A stretch of 46,163 bases of DNA from the NCBI GenBank assembly GCA_003167495.1, contig PMSX01000202.1, forward strand, positions 1 through 46,163, written 5' to 3'. Shown here one piece after another: positions 34,332 to 42,539 of this stretch. Under the pieces are notes generated by a model. That model made no database searches and had not been told where the DNA came from. It was given only the letters and a program-made list of their open reading frames with translations. The first letter of the stretch is position 1, and each line of letters opens with the position of its first letter. Made by a program: the position numbers and the translations under genes. The DNA is from Bryobacterales bacterium. GTDB taxonomy: Bacteria > Acidobacteriota > Terriglobia > Bryobacterales > Bryobacteraceae.

Positions 34332-37010
34332 ATGCGCTTCGTCAGCATGATTTTCCTGAGACTCCGGTCTCTCCTGAATCGTAAGAAGGTCGAGCAAGAA
34401 CTCGACGAAGAACTGCGCTACCACCTGGAGCGGGAGATTGACGAACGAATCGCCGCCGGCATCACAGCTAAAGACGCGTGCTACGCCGCCCTTCGATCCG
34501 TAAAAGACATCGAGCAACGAAAAGAGGAATGCCGCGACATGCGAGGATTGAACCCGATCGACAACATGGCGCAGGATTTTCGCTACGCCGTCCGCCAGCT
34601 TCGAAAGAATCCAATATTTGCATGCACCGCCATATTCGTTTTGGCTTTGGGCATTTCTGCGACGGTGGCCATTTTTGGTTTTGTGGAAGCGGCGCTCATT
34701 AAGCCTCTGCCGTATCGAGACCAATCCCGATTGATGGCAGTATTTGAGTCCTCGCCCGGCACACCGCGAAGCTGGCTTTCGTACGCCGATTTCGCGGATT
34801 GGAAAAAGCTCAACAAAGTCTTCAGTTCCATCGACGCCTACGCGCTGAATGGCAGCTTCACCCTGAATACCGGCAACGGAGCGGAACAGGTGCCGGGCAC
34901 GCGAGTCAGCGCCGGTTTCTTCCACACTCTCGGCGTTGCGCCTATCCTGGGCCGCGATTTCCGTGCCGCCGAAGATGCCGCCGATGCTCCGCGAACGGTC
35001 ATACTGAGTTACGCTGCCTGGCAAAAACGCTTCGCGGGCAAACAAGACGTGCTGGGGCGGGCCCTTACCCTGAACGGCAATCCGGCGATCGTCATCGGCG
35101 TGCTGCCCGCTCATTTTCAATTTGCTCCTTACGGCGGCAGCGAATTTTGGGCCACTCTGCGCGGCACAGACTCATGCGAGCAACATCGCGACTGCCACAA
35201 TCTGATCACGATCGCGCGGCTTAAAGATGGCATGTCCATCGAGACTGCTTCCGCGAACATGCGAGCGGTCGCGCAGCAACTTCGCAGACAATATCCAGAG
35301 ACCAATCGATTTTTTGGCAGCGCCAATCTGGTGCCGTTGCGCGACTTCATTGTCGGAGACGTCCGTCCCGTACTCTTGGTTTTGTTGAGTGGCGCCGGTC
35401 TGCTGCTGCTCATCGCCTGCGTAAACGTCACCACCTTGCTCTTGGCGCGATCGGACTCACGCCGGCGAGAAATTGCCGTGCGCGGCGCATTGGGCGCTTC
35501 ATCTTCCCGGCTCTTTCATCAATTCGCCACTGAAGGATTTGTACTCGCGGCCGCGGGGTGCGTCTTCGGATTGGCCTTCGCCCAATGGGGCATTGGTTTG
35601 CTGATTGATCTTGTCCCAACCGAGAAGCTCGAAAGCATGCCTTATTTGCGCGGTCTCGGACTGAATCCCTGGACCATCGCTTTCGCCTGCGGCATTTCGC
35701 TCATCGCGGGCCTGGCGTTTTCCGTGATTCCAATTGCTCGCACATCGCTCGCGGAGATGACGGAAGGCCTAAAAGAAGGCTCTCGCGGCTCGGCGGGCAC
35801 TACCTGGCGTCGGTTCGGCTCCAGTTTGGTCGTGATTGAGGTCTCCTTAGCAATGGTGCTGATGGTGTGCGCCGGACTCCTCGGCCAGAGTCTCTATCAA
35901 TTGCTTCATCTTGATGTTGGCTTCAAGCCGGATCATCTTGCCTATTTCCAAACCTCCTGGGCGCCCGGCAAATACGAGACAGACCAACAGATTGTTCTCT
36001 TGGAGCAGCAGATGATCAACCACATCTCAACGTTGCCGGGCGTCACATCCGTTGGACTCTCAACCGCTCCTCCCGTCGATTCCGCGTGGGGAACCACCTC
36101 GTTCCATATTGCGGGCCGACCTAACCACGGCGAGGACAATGAAGTCATCCACCGCCAAGTGAGTGCCGGCTATTTCAGAACTCTGCAGGCGCGGCTATGG
36201 AAAGGACGCTATTTCGCAGAGATAGAGGATGCCGCAAAGCCGCACGTGGCCATCATCAATCGCACGCTGGCCAACAAGTATTTCCCCGGCGAAGATCCAA
36301 CCGGTAAGCAGATCTATTACGACTGGGCTCCACGTTCGCTAATGCAAGTCGTCGGCATCGTCGACGACATCAAAGAGGGACCACTCGAAGACCCCAACTG
36401 GCCCGCACTCTACGTTCCTGTCAACCAGAGTCCCCTTGTCTGGCCGGCGATCCTCGTTCGGACATCACAGCCGGAAGCGTCGCCCTTCCCGAGGATCGCC
36501 CCAGCGATCCTCTTTCCTAAGATCGCCGGAGCCATCCACGAGCTGGACCCCTTCATCACTGTTTCCGCAGGCGTAAGCATGACGGAGCGGATCAACCAAT
36601 CACCCTCCGCCTATCTCCACCGTTCCGCCGCATGGTTGGTAGGAATCTTCGCCGCAGCCGCATTGGTGTTGGGTGTGGTTGGATTCTACGGAGTCGTTGC
36701 GTATGCGGTGGGCCAGAGAACGCGCGAAATCGGTGTCCGTATGGCGCTTGGTGCGCAGCGCGCCACGGTCTATCGGCTGATTCTGGGCGAGGCAGGTCGC
36801 TTGACTGCCGCTGGGATTGTCTTAGGAATTGCCGGCTCGCTGGCCACGGCAACGATGTTGCGTACCATGCTGTTTGGCGTTCGCTCCTGGGACCCTCCCA
36901 CCTTGATAGCGGTCGCTATAGCGCTCGGCGGCTCAGCTCTCCTGGCCAGCTACCTCCCCGCGCGCCGCGCTGCCTCAGTCAACCCGGTCGAAGCATTACG
37001 CACAGAATAG
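34332..37010 (+). CDS. ADOP-type permease, long form (tandem paralogue)
   Basis: Second long-form permease, 892 residues, 16 bases after the first and certainly in the same operon. The N-terminal charged segment (KKVEQELDEELRYHLEREID onward) is 49/58 identical to that of the upstream copy by my count. The membrane and periplasmic parts are much more diverged: first helix VLALGISATVAIFG, middle helices LLIACVNVTTLLLARS. It ends ARRAASVNPVEALRTE. The ATG at 34332 (MRFVSMIFLRLR) has GGAAAG a short way upstream; an earlier in-frame start would overlap the first copy. The two may form a heteromeric complex or respond to the same PadR signal. Confidence 0.9.
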   Translation: MRFVSMIFLRLRSLLNRKKVEQELDEELRYHLEREIDERIAAGITAKDACYAALRSVKDIEQRKEECRDMRGLNPIDNMAQDFRYAVRQLRKNPIFACTAIFVLALGISATVAIFGFVEAALIKPLPYRDQSRLMAVFESSPGTPRSWLSYADFADWKKLNKVFSSIDAYALNGSFTLNTGNGAEQVPGTRVSAGFFHTLGVAPILGRDFRAAEDAADAPRTVILSYAAWQKRFAGKQDVLGRALTLNGNPAIVIGVLPAHFQFAPYGGSEFWATLRGTDSCEQHRDCHNLITIARLKDGMSIETASANMRAVAQQLRRQYPETNRFFGSANLVPLRDFIVGDVRPVLLVLLSGAGLLLLIACVNVTTLLLARSDSRRREIAVRGALGASSSRLFHQFATEGFVLAAAGCVFGLAFAQWGIGLLIDLVPTEKLESMPYLRGLGLNPWTIAFACGISLIAGLAFSVIPIARTSLAEMTEGLKEGSRGSAGTTWRRFGSSLVVIEVSLAMVLMVCAGLLGQSLYQLLHLDVGFKPDHLAYFQTSWAPGKYETDQQIVLLEQQMINHISTLPGVTSVGLSTAPPVDSAWGTTSFHIAGRPNHGEDNEVIHRQVSAGYFRTLQARLWKGRYFAEIEDAAKPHVAIINRTLANKYFPGEDPTGKQIYYDWAPRSLMQVVGIVDDIKEGPLEDPNWPALYVPVNQSPLVWPAILVRTSQPEASPFPRIAPAILFPKIAGAIHELDPFITVSAGVSMTERINQSPSAYLHRSAAWLVGIFAAAALVLGVVGFYGVVAYAVGQRTREIGVRMALGAQRATVYRLILGEAGRLTAAGIVLGIAGSLATATMLRTMLFGVRSWDPPTLIAVAIALGGSALLASYLPARRAASVNPVEALRTE

Positions 37011-37030
37011 TGCTCCCGAAGCGCCGCAGC

Positions 37031-37897
37031 CTATTCAATCGTAAAAGCCCGTTTCAACTGGTACGTCTGCGATCCAGTCACATCCCGAACCGTCAGCAGC
37101 AAAACAAATTGCCCTCGCAACGTGTTATGCGACGTGGTGATACTAAGGTTGCCCGGGACAAACGGAACCGGATAGAAACTCCGGTCCGACAACTCAGCGG
37201 CCATTTTCTCGTCTAAGTACGGCTTCCCATCAGGCCGGGTCACCGTCAAACCATAGCTCAGATGATATTCGTTCCCCTCCGCTAGCCGGAACCCGGTCAT
37301 CGTAAAGCGCGCATAGACTGTGTCGCCCGGACGGTAGGCAGGCACATCCAGCGGCTCGCTATCGTCTTCTTTGCGCAGGAACTGAAAATCCTGCACCTTC
37401 AAACCCGGCGACGGAACAACAACAGTGCCGCCGATCTGAAAAGGAATATCGCGCTCAATTGACCTATGGCCAAGCAAGTCGTTCACCACCGTGTGGACGT
37501 GGAATTCGCCCGCCGCAATGAAAGAGGGCAGTAAGAAAGACGCGCGGCGTTTCGGCGTCCAGTTCTTGTCTTCGGCGTTTAACTCGTCCTTAATCTCCCC
37601 CGCAACCACTGGAGTCAGGGCAATACCCTTCGCGTCTTGCGGCGTAATCTCGTAAGTCAAAGACATTTTACGCACCTCGCTGCCCTCGGCGCGTTGCACG
37701 GCGTACCCTGAGATCTGAAACTGTAGATAGACATAATCGCCAGGCAAAAAGCGGTAATTGGCTGGTACGAATGGGGCGTCTTCTGACGTTTCCACCCCGG
37801 CGGCGACAATCTGCAGCGAGTTTTCGACGGCTGGAGGGGATTGCTGGGCAAAAATAATGGAACCAGCCATCACTAAGGCAACGCTCACCCACGACAA
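37031..37897 (-). CDS. Secreted protein with two related beta domains, function unknown
   Basis: Protein of about 288 residues, family not recognised. A signal peptide is readable (VSVALVMAGSIIFAQQ). Two related parts follow: FLPGDYVYLQFQISGYAVQ (about residue 50) and YRPGDTVYARFTMTGFRLA (about residue 180), each leading to a Y-type strand (LTYEITPQDAKG, LSYGLTVTRPDGK). This points to an internal duplication of an immunoglobulin-like domain. The start is uncertain: TTG at 37897 has AAGG 9 bases upstream and precedes the signal peptide, while GTG at 37888 is an alternative. Longer readings would overlap the divergent methyltransferase start. Probably periplasmic or outer-membrane. Confidence 0.65.
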   Translation of the reverse strand: MSWVSVALVMAGSIIFAQQSPPAVENSLQIVAAGVETSEDAPFVPANYRFLPGDYVYLQFQISGYAVQRAEGSEVRKMSLTYEITPQDAKGIALTPVVAGEIKDELNAEDKNWTPKRRASFLLPSFIAAGEFHVHTVVNDLLGHRSIERDIPFQIGGTVVVPSPGLKVQDFQFLRKEDDSEPLDVPAYRPGDTVYARFTMTGFRLAEGNEYHLSYGLTVTRPDGKPYLDEKMAAELSDRSFYPVPFVPGNLSITTSHNTLRGQFVLLLTVRDVTGSQTYQLKRAFTIE

Positions 37898-37945
37898 AGC
37901 ATCTAACCTTTGACAGCTGGGGAGCCGTCGGGAAAGGGTGGCGCG

Positions 37946-38632
37946 ATGTTCAAACATGCAGGCTTGATACTGCGGATGAAGTGGACAGCGGGCGTGTGCC
38001 TGCTCGCGGTTAACGCGATGGGCCAAGCGGTTCATCCCGTAACCGGCCGCCCTATTGCGCCGGTCATGGGAATGAGCGGCGCCGGTTGGCTCGACCGCGA
38101 AGAAAGGGATCGGGAAGAACAGCCGCAGAAAGCCATTGCTCAATTTAATCTTAAACCCGGAATGATGATCGGAGACGTAGGCGCAGGCACTGGCTACTAC
38201 AGCATCCGCATGGCCAGACTGGTCGGCCCAACCGGCTTAGTCTATGCAAACGATATCCAGCCGGGCATGCTCGACAAACTTAACGCGAAAGCGGCGGAAG
38301 CCCATGTCAGCAATATCGTCACGGTTCTCGGCAGCGAAAGCGATCCAAAGCTGCCCGCGGGCAAACTCGACCTGGTTGTGATGGTGGATGTTTATCACGA
38401 ATTGTCCCGGCCGCAGCGCATGCTGCAAGGAATTAGGGAGAGCCTGAAGCCCGGCGGCCGTTTGGTGCTGTTGGAGTACCGCAAAGAAGATCCAAGCATC
38501 CCAATCCGGCCCGAACACAAAATGAGCCTCGATGAAGTGAAAGCGGAAGTAACGCCAGAAGGCTTCGCGTTCGAAAAAGTAGTCGACAAGCTGCCGTGGC
38601 AGCACATCATTTTCTTCCGAAAACCCGAATAA
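37946..38632 (+). CDS. Class I SAM methyltransferase with signal peptide
   Basis: Methyltransferase-fold protein of 228 residues. Motif I is IGDVGAGTGYYSIRMA (the glycine-rich SAM loop), then VYANDIQPGML (acidic residue for the ribose), VVMVDVYHELS (motif IV region) and LKPGGRLVLLEYR (motif VI). The N-terminus MKWTAGVCLLAVNAMGQA looks like a signal peptide, so the enzyme may be exported, which is unexpected since SAM is cytoplasmic. Start at 37946 is favoured by GGAAAGGG just upstream; the ATG at 37976 is an alternative. It is divergent from the secreted two-domain protein, with about 50 bases between the starts. Substrate unknown. Confidence 0.8.
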   Translation: MFKHAGLILRMKWTAGVCLLAVNAMGQAVHPVTGRPIAPVMGMSGAGWLDREERDREEQPQKAIAQFNLKPGMMIGDVGAGTGYYSIRMARLVGPTGLVYANDIQPGMLDKLNAKAAEAHVSNIVTVLGSESDPKLPAGKLDLVVMVDVYHELSRPQRMLQGIRESLKPGGRLVLLEYRKEDPSIPIRPEHKMSLDEVKAEVTPEGFAFEKVVDKLPWQHIIFFRKPE

Positions 38633-38843
38633 GTCTTCAGGTCCAAGCAACCGCTTAAACTCTCACATTCCCGAAACAGAGCCGGGAGCGTCAAGCGACC
38701 TAAGGTCTTTGCGTCGCTCGCCACCTCATCGCGCCATCGCTGAACTGCGTACCTAAGAAGCCAATCGTCGAGGTACTCAGAGCGTTGAGTTCGCGCCAAT
38801 CGTCAGGCAAAATGACCCCCGCTGGCAGCAAAGATACTCTGTA

Positions 38844-39092
38844 CTACGGCGAGTAATCATCGAGATAGTCCTCAAACGGAGAATCAAAAAATAAGAGCGA
38901 ACCAGAGTTAAGCCTCACGACGAATGCCCGCGGGATGTCGTAGAAATCGCGGTACGCCTCGATTCTAATCGGCCGACTGTAGTCGCAAATCGGGATCATT
39001 GGACTCTGCTTTGGAACGGGGTTCGGCTTCGGCGTGCCAAATGTTGGCTTGCCTTCAGTGACATTAATGGTGAAACTTTCCCAGCAGCTCAC
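38844..39092 (-). CDS. Small hypothetical protein coupled to the isomerase gene
   Basis: Protein of 82 residues, family unknown. It starts at a GTG that overlaps the TGA of the upstream isomerase gene (GTGA at 39089-39092), which argues for translational coupling and for a real gene. Its second half has a pattern IRIEAYRDFYDIPRAFVVRL and GSLLFFDSPFEDYLDDYS, aromatic and acidic. No signal peptide or membrane segment is seen. Conservation in other genomes would settle whether it is expressed. Confidence 0.55.
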   Translation of the reverse strand: MSCWESFTINVTEGKPTFGTPKPNPVPKQSPMIPICDYSRPIRIEAYRDFYDIPRAFVVRLNSGSLLFFDSPFEDYLDDYSP

Positions 39093-39958
39093 CCAGCCGC
39101 TTCCATCACCTTGATCCCCGCCAGCACCCCGCGCATATACGCAAAGCTCTTGATCATACCCGGCATTGGCGCTTCTTCTTGAATCTCATATTCCAAATTC
39201 ACGCAGCCCGCATACTTCATACGCACCAACTGCTGGAAAATGCGCGGAATCGGCAAGCGTCCATCGCCCACCGCCACTTGGCTTTCCTTAACCATCGGAT
39301 CGCCCAGGTCTTTGGTATGCATATCAAGCAGGCGTGGCCCTGCTTCTTGAATCGATTCGACAATGTCAGCACCCGTGCGCGATGTGTGGCCGATATCCAT
39401 GCAGAGGCCGCAGCGCGGGTCCATACCCTTCACAGCTTTGAGAACACTTTGCGGCGTCGGGAAGTTCTTGTCTTCCGGTCCGTGGTTGTGCACGGCAATC
39501 TTGATGTCGTATTCCTTGACATACTTTTCGAGCTTGGGCAGAGTAACAGCCGTCGGCGCGCAAACAATCAGCGGGAAGCCGGCGCGCTTGGCGTATTCGA
39601 ACTTACTCCGAATATCGCTCTCATCGTCCTTTTGAAAACTAACGTTGCCGCACCCCACCAGCACTATGCCCGCGTCCGCAAATTCCTTCTTGGCCGCGTC
39701 GATTTCCTCAGGTGTGCTTTCCATCTTCAAATGGAAATCTTTCACGTTCAGAAAGGGCGTTCCCAACTCCTTCGCCATTTGGATCGCCTGCGTGCGCGAA
39801 AACTTACGAAACGAGTAAGAAGCGATACCGAGCTTGATATCGGAGCCGCCGATTTTGAATTCTTGCGCCGCGAGTTTGCCGCTCAGAGCCGCCGCCGCTC
39901 CCAAAGCGCCAGGAACAGCCGATAACAGCGTACGCCGGCTTACATTCAAATTAGACAT
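39089..39958 (-). CDS. Tat-exported sugar phosphate isomerase/epimerase-like TIM barrel
   Basis: Xylose-isomerase-like TIM-barrel protein of 289 residues with a twin-arginine leader (SRRTLLSAVPGALGAAAALS, arginines 7-8). Metal-ligand candidates are visible: Glu/His in AVHNHGPEDKN, Asp/His in CMDIGHTSRTG, His in DMHTKDLGDP and the Glu in NLEYEIQEE. The start is the ATG at 39958 (MSNLNVSRR). A TTG at 39967 that overlaps the previous stop codon is also possible. It follows the ABC exporter gene with only a few bases between, so they form an operon. Substrate unknown; such exported isomerase-like proteins are frequent in Acidobacteria. Confidence 0.85.
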   Translation of the reverse strand: MSNLNVSRRTLLSAVPGALGAAAALSGKLAAQEFKIGGSDIKLGIASYSFRKFSRTQAIQMAKELGTPFLNVKDFHLKMESTPEEIDAAKKEFADAGIVLVGCGNVSFQKDDESDIRSKFEYAKRAGFPLIVCAPTAVTLPKLEKYVKEYDIKIAVHNHGPEDKNFPTPQSVLKAVKGMDPRCGLCMDIGHTSRTGADIVESIQEAGPRLLDMHTKDLGDPMVKESQVAVGDGRLPIPRIFQQLVRMKYAGCVNLEYEIQEEAPMPGMIKSFAYMRGVLAGIKVMEAAG

Positions 39959-39963
39959 AGATT

Positions 39964-41706
39964 TCAAATTGCCTCCAGTTCTTCTTCTAGCAGTTGCTTT
40001 TGATACAGGTCGGCGTAATATCCGCCGCGCTCCTGCAATTCACTGTGCGTACCAATTTCTACCACACGGCCTTTGCTCAGAACAACAATTCGGTGGGCAT
40101 TCTTAACGGTCGACACGCGGTGAGAAATGAGGATCGTCGTGCGCCCCCGCATCAAATCTGCTAACTGGCCTAGAATTTTCTCTTCTGTAACCGTGTCCAC
40201 GCTCGACAGCGCATCATCCAAAATCAAAATTCGCGGATTGCGAAGAATGGCGCGCGCAATGGCTGTCCGTTGTTTTTGCCCGCCGGAAAGAGTGAGCCCG
40301 CGTTCACCCACAACCGTCTCCAATCCTTTCGGAAAAGATTCGATGTCGGTCCCCAATCCGGCCGCCTCTGCCGCCCACGCGATCTGTTCGCGTCTCGCCT
40401 CCGGCACGCCCCACGCAATGTTTTCTGCCAGCGAAGCACTAAACAGAAACGTCTCTTGCGGCACAAAGCCAATCTCCCGGCGCAGTTCTTCTGGATCGAA
40501 TCGCCGCACGTCCGTCCCTCCCACTTCCACTGTTCCCGCGGTGGGATCAAACAGCCGCGGAATCAAATTCACCAGCGTAGTTTTGCCACTGCCTGTCTGC
40601 CCCACAATCGCCACCGTTTCCCCCGCGCCAATCGCAAGATTGAGACCGCTCAGCGCCTCGCGGCCCGCAAAGGCAGCCGTGACCTCGTCGAAACGGATGT
40701 CCGTCGCACGCTCTCGCGCCGTTTCCACTGCTCCCACAGGCCGCGCAATGCTCGGTCTTTCATGCATAATTTCGTTGATGCGATTGAGTGACGCCGTGCC
40801 ACGCTGCATCAGATTCACCACCCAGCCGAAGGCGATCATCGGCCAGATCAACATACCCATATAGGTGTTGAACATGACGAAACTTCCTATGGTGATTCGG
40901 TGCGCCAGCACCTGCTGGCCGCCGCTCCACAGCACCAGCAGAAACGTAAGTCCGATGAAAGCCTGCAGCACCGACGAAAAGAAACCCTGCAATCTCGCCA
41001 AGCCCACATTTTCACGCACATAGCCCAGATTCAATTGCTCAAACTGCGCCACTTCGGCCTTTTCCTGCGCATAGGCGCGCACCACCCGAACACCGGCAAG
41101 ATTCTCTTGCACGCGGCTGCTGATATCCGAAAACATTCCCTGGATATGCTCGAAGCGCTTGTGAATGCGGCGTCCGAAGAAGATCACCGCCAGCGAAACA
41201 AACGGCGCCGGCAGCAACGCCATCAAGGTGAGGCGCGCATCGGTATGCAGCATTACCGTCATCGATAGAAGAAACGTCAGGCTGGTCTCGGCCCAATACA
41301 TGATGCCCGGCCCCAGCATCATGCGCACCGCATTCAGATCGTTCGTGCTGCGCGCCATGATGTCGCCCGTCCGGAATCGCGCATAGAAATCCTGCGATAA
41401 CCCAACCAAATGGCGAAACAGATCATTGCGTAAATCGAATTCTATATCGCGCGAGATTCCGATGATAATCACTCGCATCCAATACTGAAAAACACCTTTC
41501 AACAGCGCCAGCCCAACCAAAAACCCAGCAAACCTCAGCACGCTAACGATTTGAAACCCCGCGCTCAGCGAATCGACGCCCCGTCTGATCACCAGCGGCA
41601 AAGCTGATGCCAGCAACGCTTTCATCCCCAAAGACGCGATACCTAGGCTCAGTCCTTGGCGGTAGCGTCGAAGATACGGCCAGACCGTCGCAAAAGACTT
41701 CAGCAC
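39964..41706 (-). CDS. ABC exporter, MsbA-like fused permease-ATPase
   Basis: Half-transporter of 580 residues with six N-terminal helices and a C-terminal ATPase. ATPase motifs: Walker A GQTGSGKTTL, Q-loop GFVPQETFLFSASLAENI, signature TLSGGQKQRTAIA, Walker B ILILDDALSSVD, then SHRVSTVKNA. Homologous to lipid A flippase MsbA and multidrug exporters; it works as a dimer. Position in a run with LpxC and PgsA is compatible with lipid export but does not prove it. The start is a GTG (41706) one base after the YdcF stop, so translation is probably coupled. Confidence 0.92.
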   Translation of the reverse strand: MLKSFATVWPYLRRYRQGLSLGIASLGMKALLASALPLVIRRGVDSLSAGFQIVSVLRFAGFLVGLALLKGVFQYWMRVIIIGISRDIEFDLRNDLFRHLVGLSQDFYARFRTGDIMARSTNDLNAVRMMLGPGIMYWAETSLTFLLSMTVMLHTDARLTLMALLPAPFVSLAVIFFGRRIHKRFEHIQGMFSDISSRVQENLAGVRVVRAYAQEKAEVAQFEQLNLGYVRENVGLARLQGFFSSVLQAFIGLTFLLVLWSGGQQVLAHRITIGSFVMFNTYMGMLIWPMIAFGWVVNLMQRGTASLNRINEIMHERPSIARPVGAVETARERATDIRFDEVTAAFAGREALSGLNLAIGAGETVAIVGQTGSGKTTLVNLIPRLFDPTAGTVEVGGTDVRRFDPEELRREIGFVPQETFLFSASLAENIAWGVPEARREQIAWAAEAAGLGTDIESFPKGLETVVGERGLTLSGGQKQRTAIARAILRNPRILILDDALSSVDTVTEEKILGQLADLMRGRTTILISHRVSTVKNAHRIVVLSKGRVVEIGTHSELQERGGYYADLYQKQLLEEELEAI

Positions 41707-41707
41707 T

Positions 41708-42340
41708 TCACACTCCGAACATGACGGCGATCGTTTTCAACCATTCGTTAACGAACATTTTTTGACCTTGGCGCGTTTTCCACCAACTCTCAGCCCTAAA
41801 ATAGCGTCCCGGGTCTGCCGACGGCACAACCGTAACGGCGAGCTTCGGATTTTCTTTGCGCCAGAGCTTGGCGGCGCGCCGGGTGTGGTAGTTGCTTGTC
41901 ACCAGCAGGATGCTTTTGACACCCTGCCCTTCCAGGTATTCGCCCAGAAATTGACCCTCCGTACGGGTCGATTCCGCATTCCCGGGCAAATGCACTTCAC
42001 GAAAGAGCGAAGCCGCATAGCCGTGCTGTTCGGCAAACTGAATTTCATCGGTAGACTCGTATCCGATCAAACGTGGTGGACCGCTTACGATCACAAAAGG
42101 AGCGTACCCTGCTTTGGCAAGCTCGGCGCCTTTCAGCGTTCGATCACCGTAAGTATCGCCGCCCAGGACGACGATCGCATCTGCTTTGCGCGGGCCGCCA
42201 TCATTTTCAATAAGCAGCCTGGCGCTCATAACCAGAATCTGCGTCGAAAAAACGCGGGCGCCCAGAATCGCCACTAACAGCAGCAATAAGGAGAAAAAGC
42301 ATCCCCGCTTCCAGCGAGTTGCTCTAGGCGGGCGTGTCAA
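41708..42340 (-). CDS. YdcF/ElyC/SanA family (DUF218) membrane-anchored protein
   Basis: Protein of 210 residues with one N-terminal membrane helix (FFSLLLLLVAILGARVF) and a DUF218 domain facing the periplasm. Domain motifs include DAIVVLGGDTYGDRTLKGAE, FVIVSGPPRLIGYESTDE and ILLVTSNYHTRRAAKLW, the last holding the conserved SNYHT-type loop. ElyC and SanA affect envelope integrity, with unclear chemistry. The start is a TTG at 42340. Upstream, a strong terminator and a structured RNA lie 48-144 bases away. Its stop is one base from the ABC exporter start, so the two genes are coupled. Confidence 0.85.
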   Translation of the reverse strand: MTRPPRATRWKRGCFFSLLLLLVAILGARVFSTQILVMSARLLIENDGGPRKADAIVVLGGDTYGDRTLKGAELAKAGYAPFVIVSGPPRLIGYESTDEIQFAEQHGYAASLFREVHLPGNAESTRTEGQFLGEYLEGQGVKSILLVTSNYHTRRAAKLWRKENPKLAVTVVPSADPGRYFRAESWWKTRQGQKMFVNEWLKTIAVMFGV

Positions 42341-42387
42341 CGCACTAAGTCCCAGAAAAAAGGGGAATATTCCACAGCATCAACGAG

Positions 42388-42409
42388 AAAAAGGGCGGCA
42401 TCGCCGCCC
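42388..42409 (-). terminator. Strong intrinsic terminator (minus strand)
   Basis: GGGCGGC (42393-42399) and GCCGCCC (42403-42409) make a perfect 7-base stem with a 3-base loop. Five A on the plus strand at 42388-42392 give the U-run for minus-strand transcripts. It separates the 42540-43163 gene from the ydcF-like gene, either as a full stop or as part of an attenuator. Confidence 0.85.
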
Positions 42410-42484
42410 ATACTTGTACCGAGGGGGCCACTCCGGGCTCCTGCGAGAGTACCCGGTCGACCAGTCCAGCAGGCGTGTCCCCTC
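42410..42484 (-). ncRNA. Candidate pseudoknotted structured RNA upstream of the terminator
   Basis: Between the 42540-43163 gene and the terminator the minus strand can form a closed structure. GAGGGG (42421-42426) pairs with CCCCTC (42479-42484), extended by CAC/GTG (42429-42431 with 42475-42477). Inside, CCGGG (42433-42437) pairs with CCCGG (42452-42456), and CCTGC (42440-42444) pairs with GCAGG (42469-42473). The last two helices interleave, giving a possible pseudoknot or two competing folds. No reading frame of note fits here. I could not match it to any riboswitch or small RNA class I know. With the terminator just downstream it could be a switch for the ydcF-msbA-like operon or a free small RNA. 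Confidence 0.5.
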
Positions 42485-42539
42485 TTTTTCGCTGCCCACC
42501 GGAGAGCGCCTTTCAATGGAGCGTATCAATCGACTACTC

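Noticed and set aside
38395..38799. Minus-strand reading frame of 134 codons and an imperfect GAGCG/CGCTC inverted repeat at 38686-38719
   Set aside because: Half of the frame is antisense to the methyltransferase gene. The inverted repeat arms match only in part, so neither a gene nor a REP element is supported in the 211-base gap at 38633-38843.
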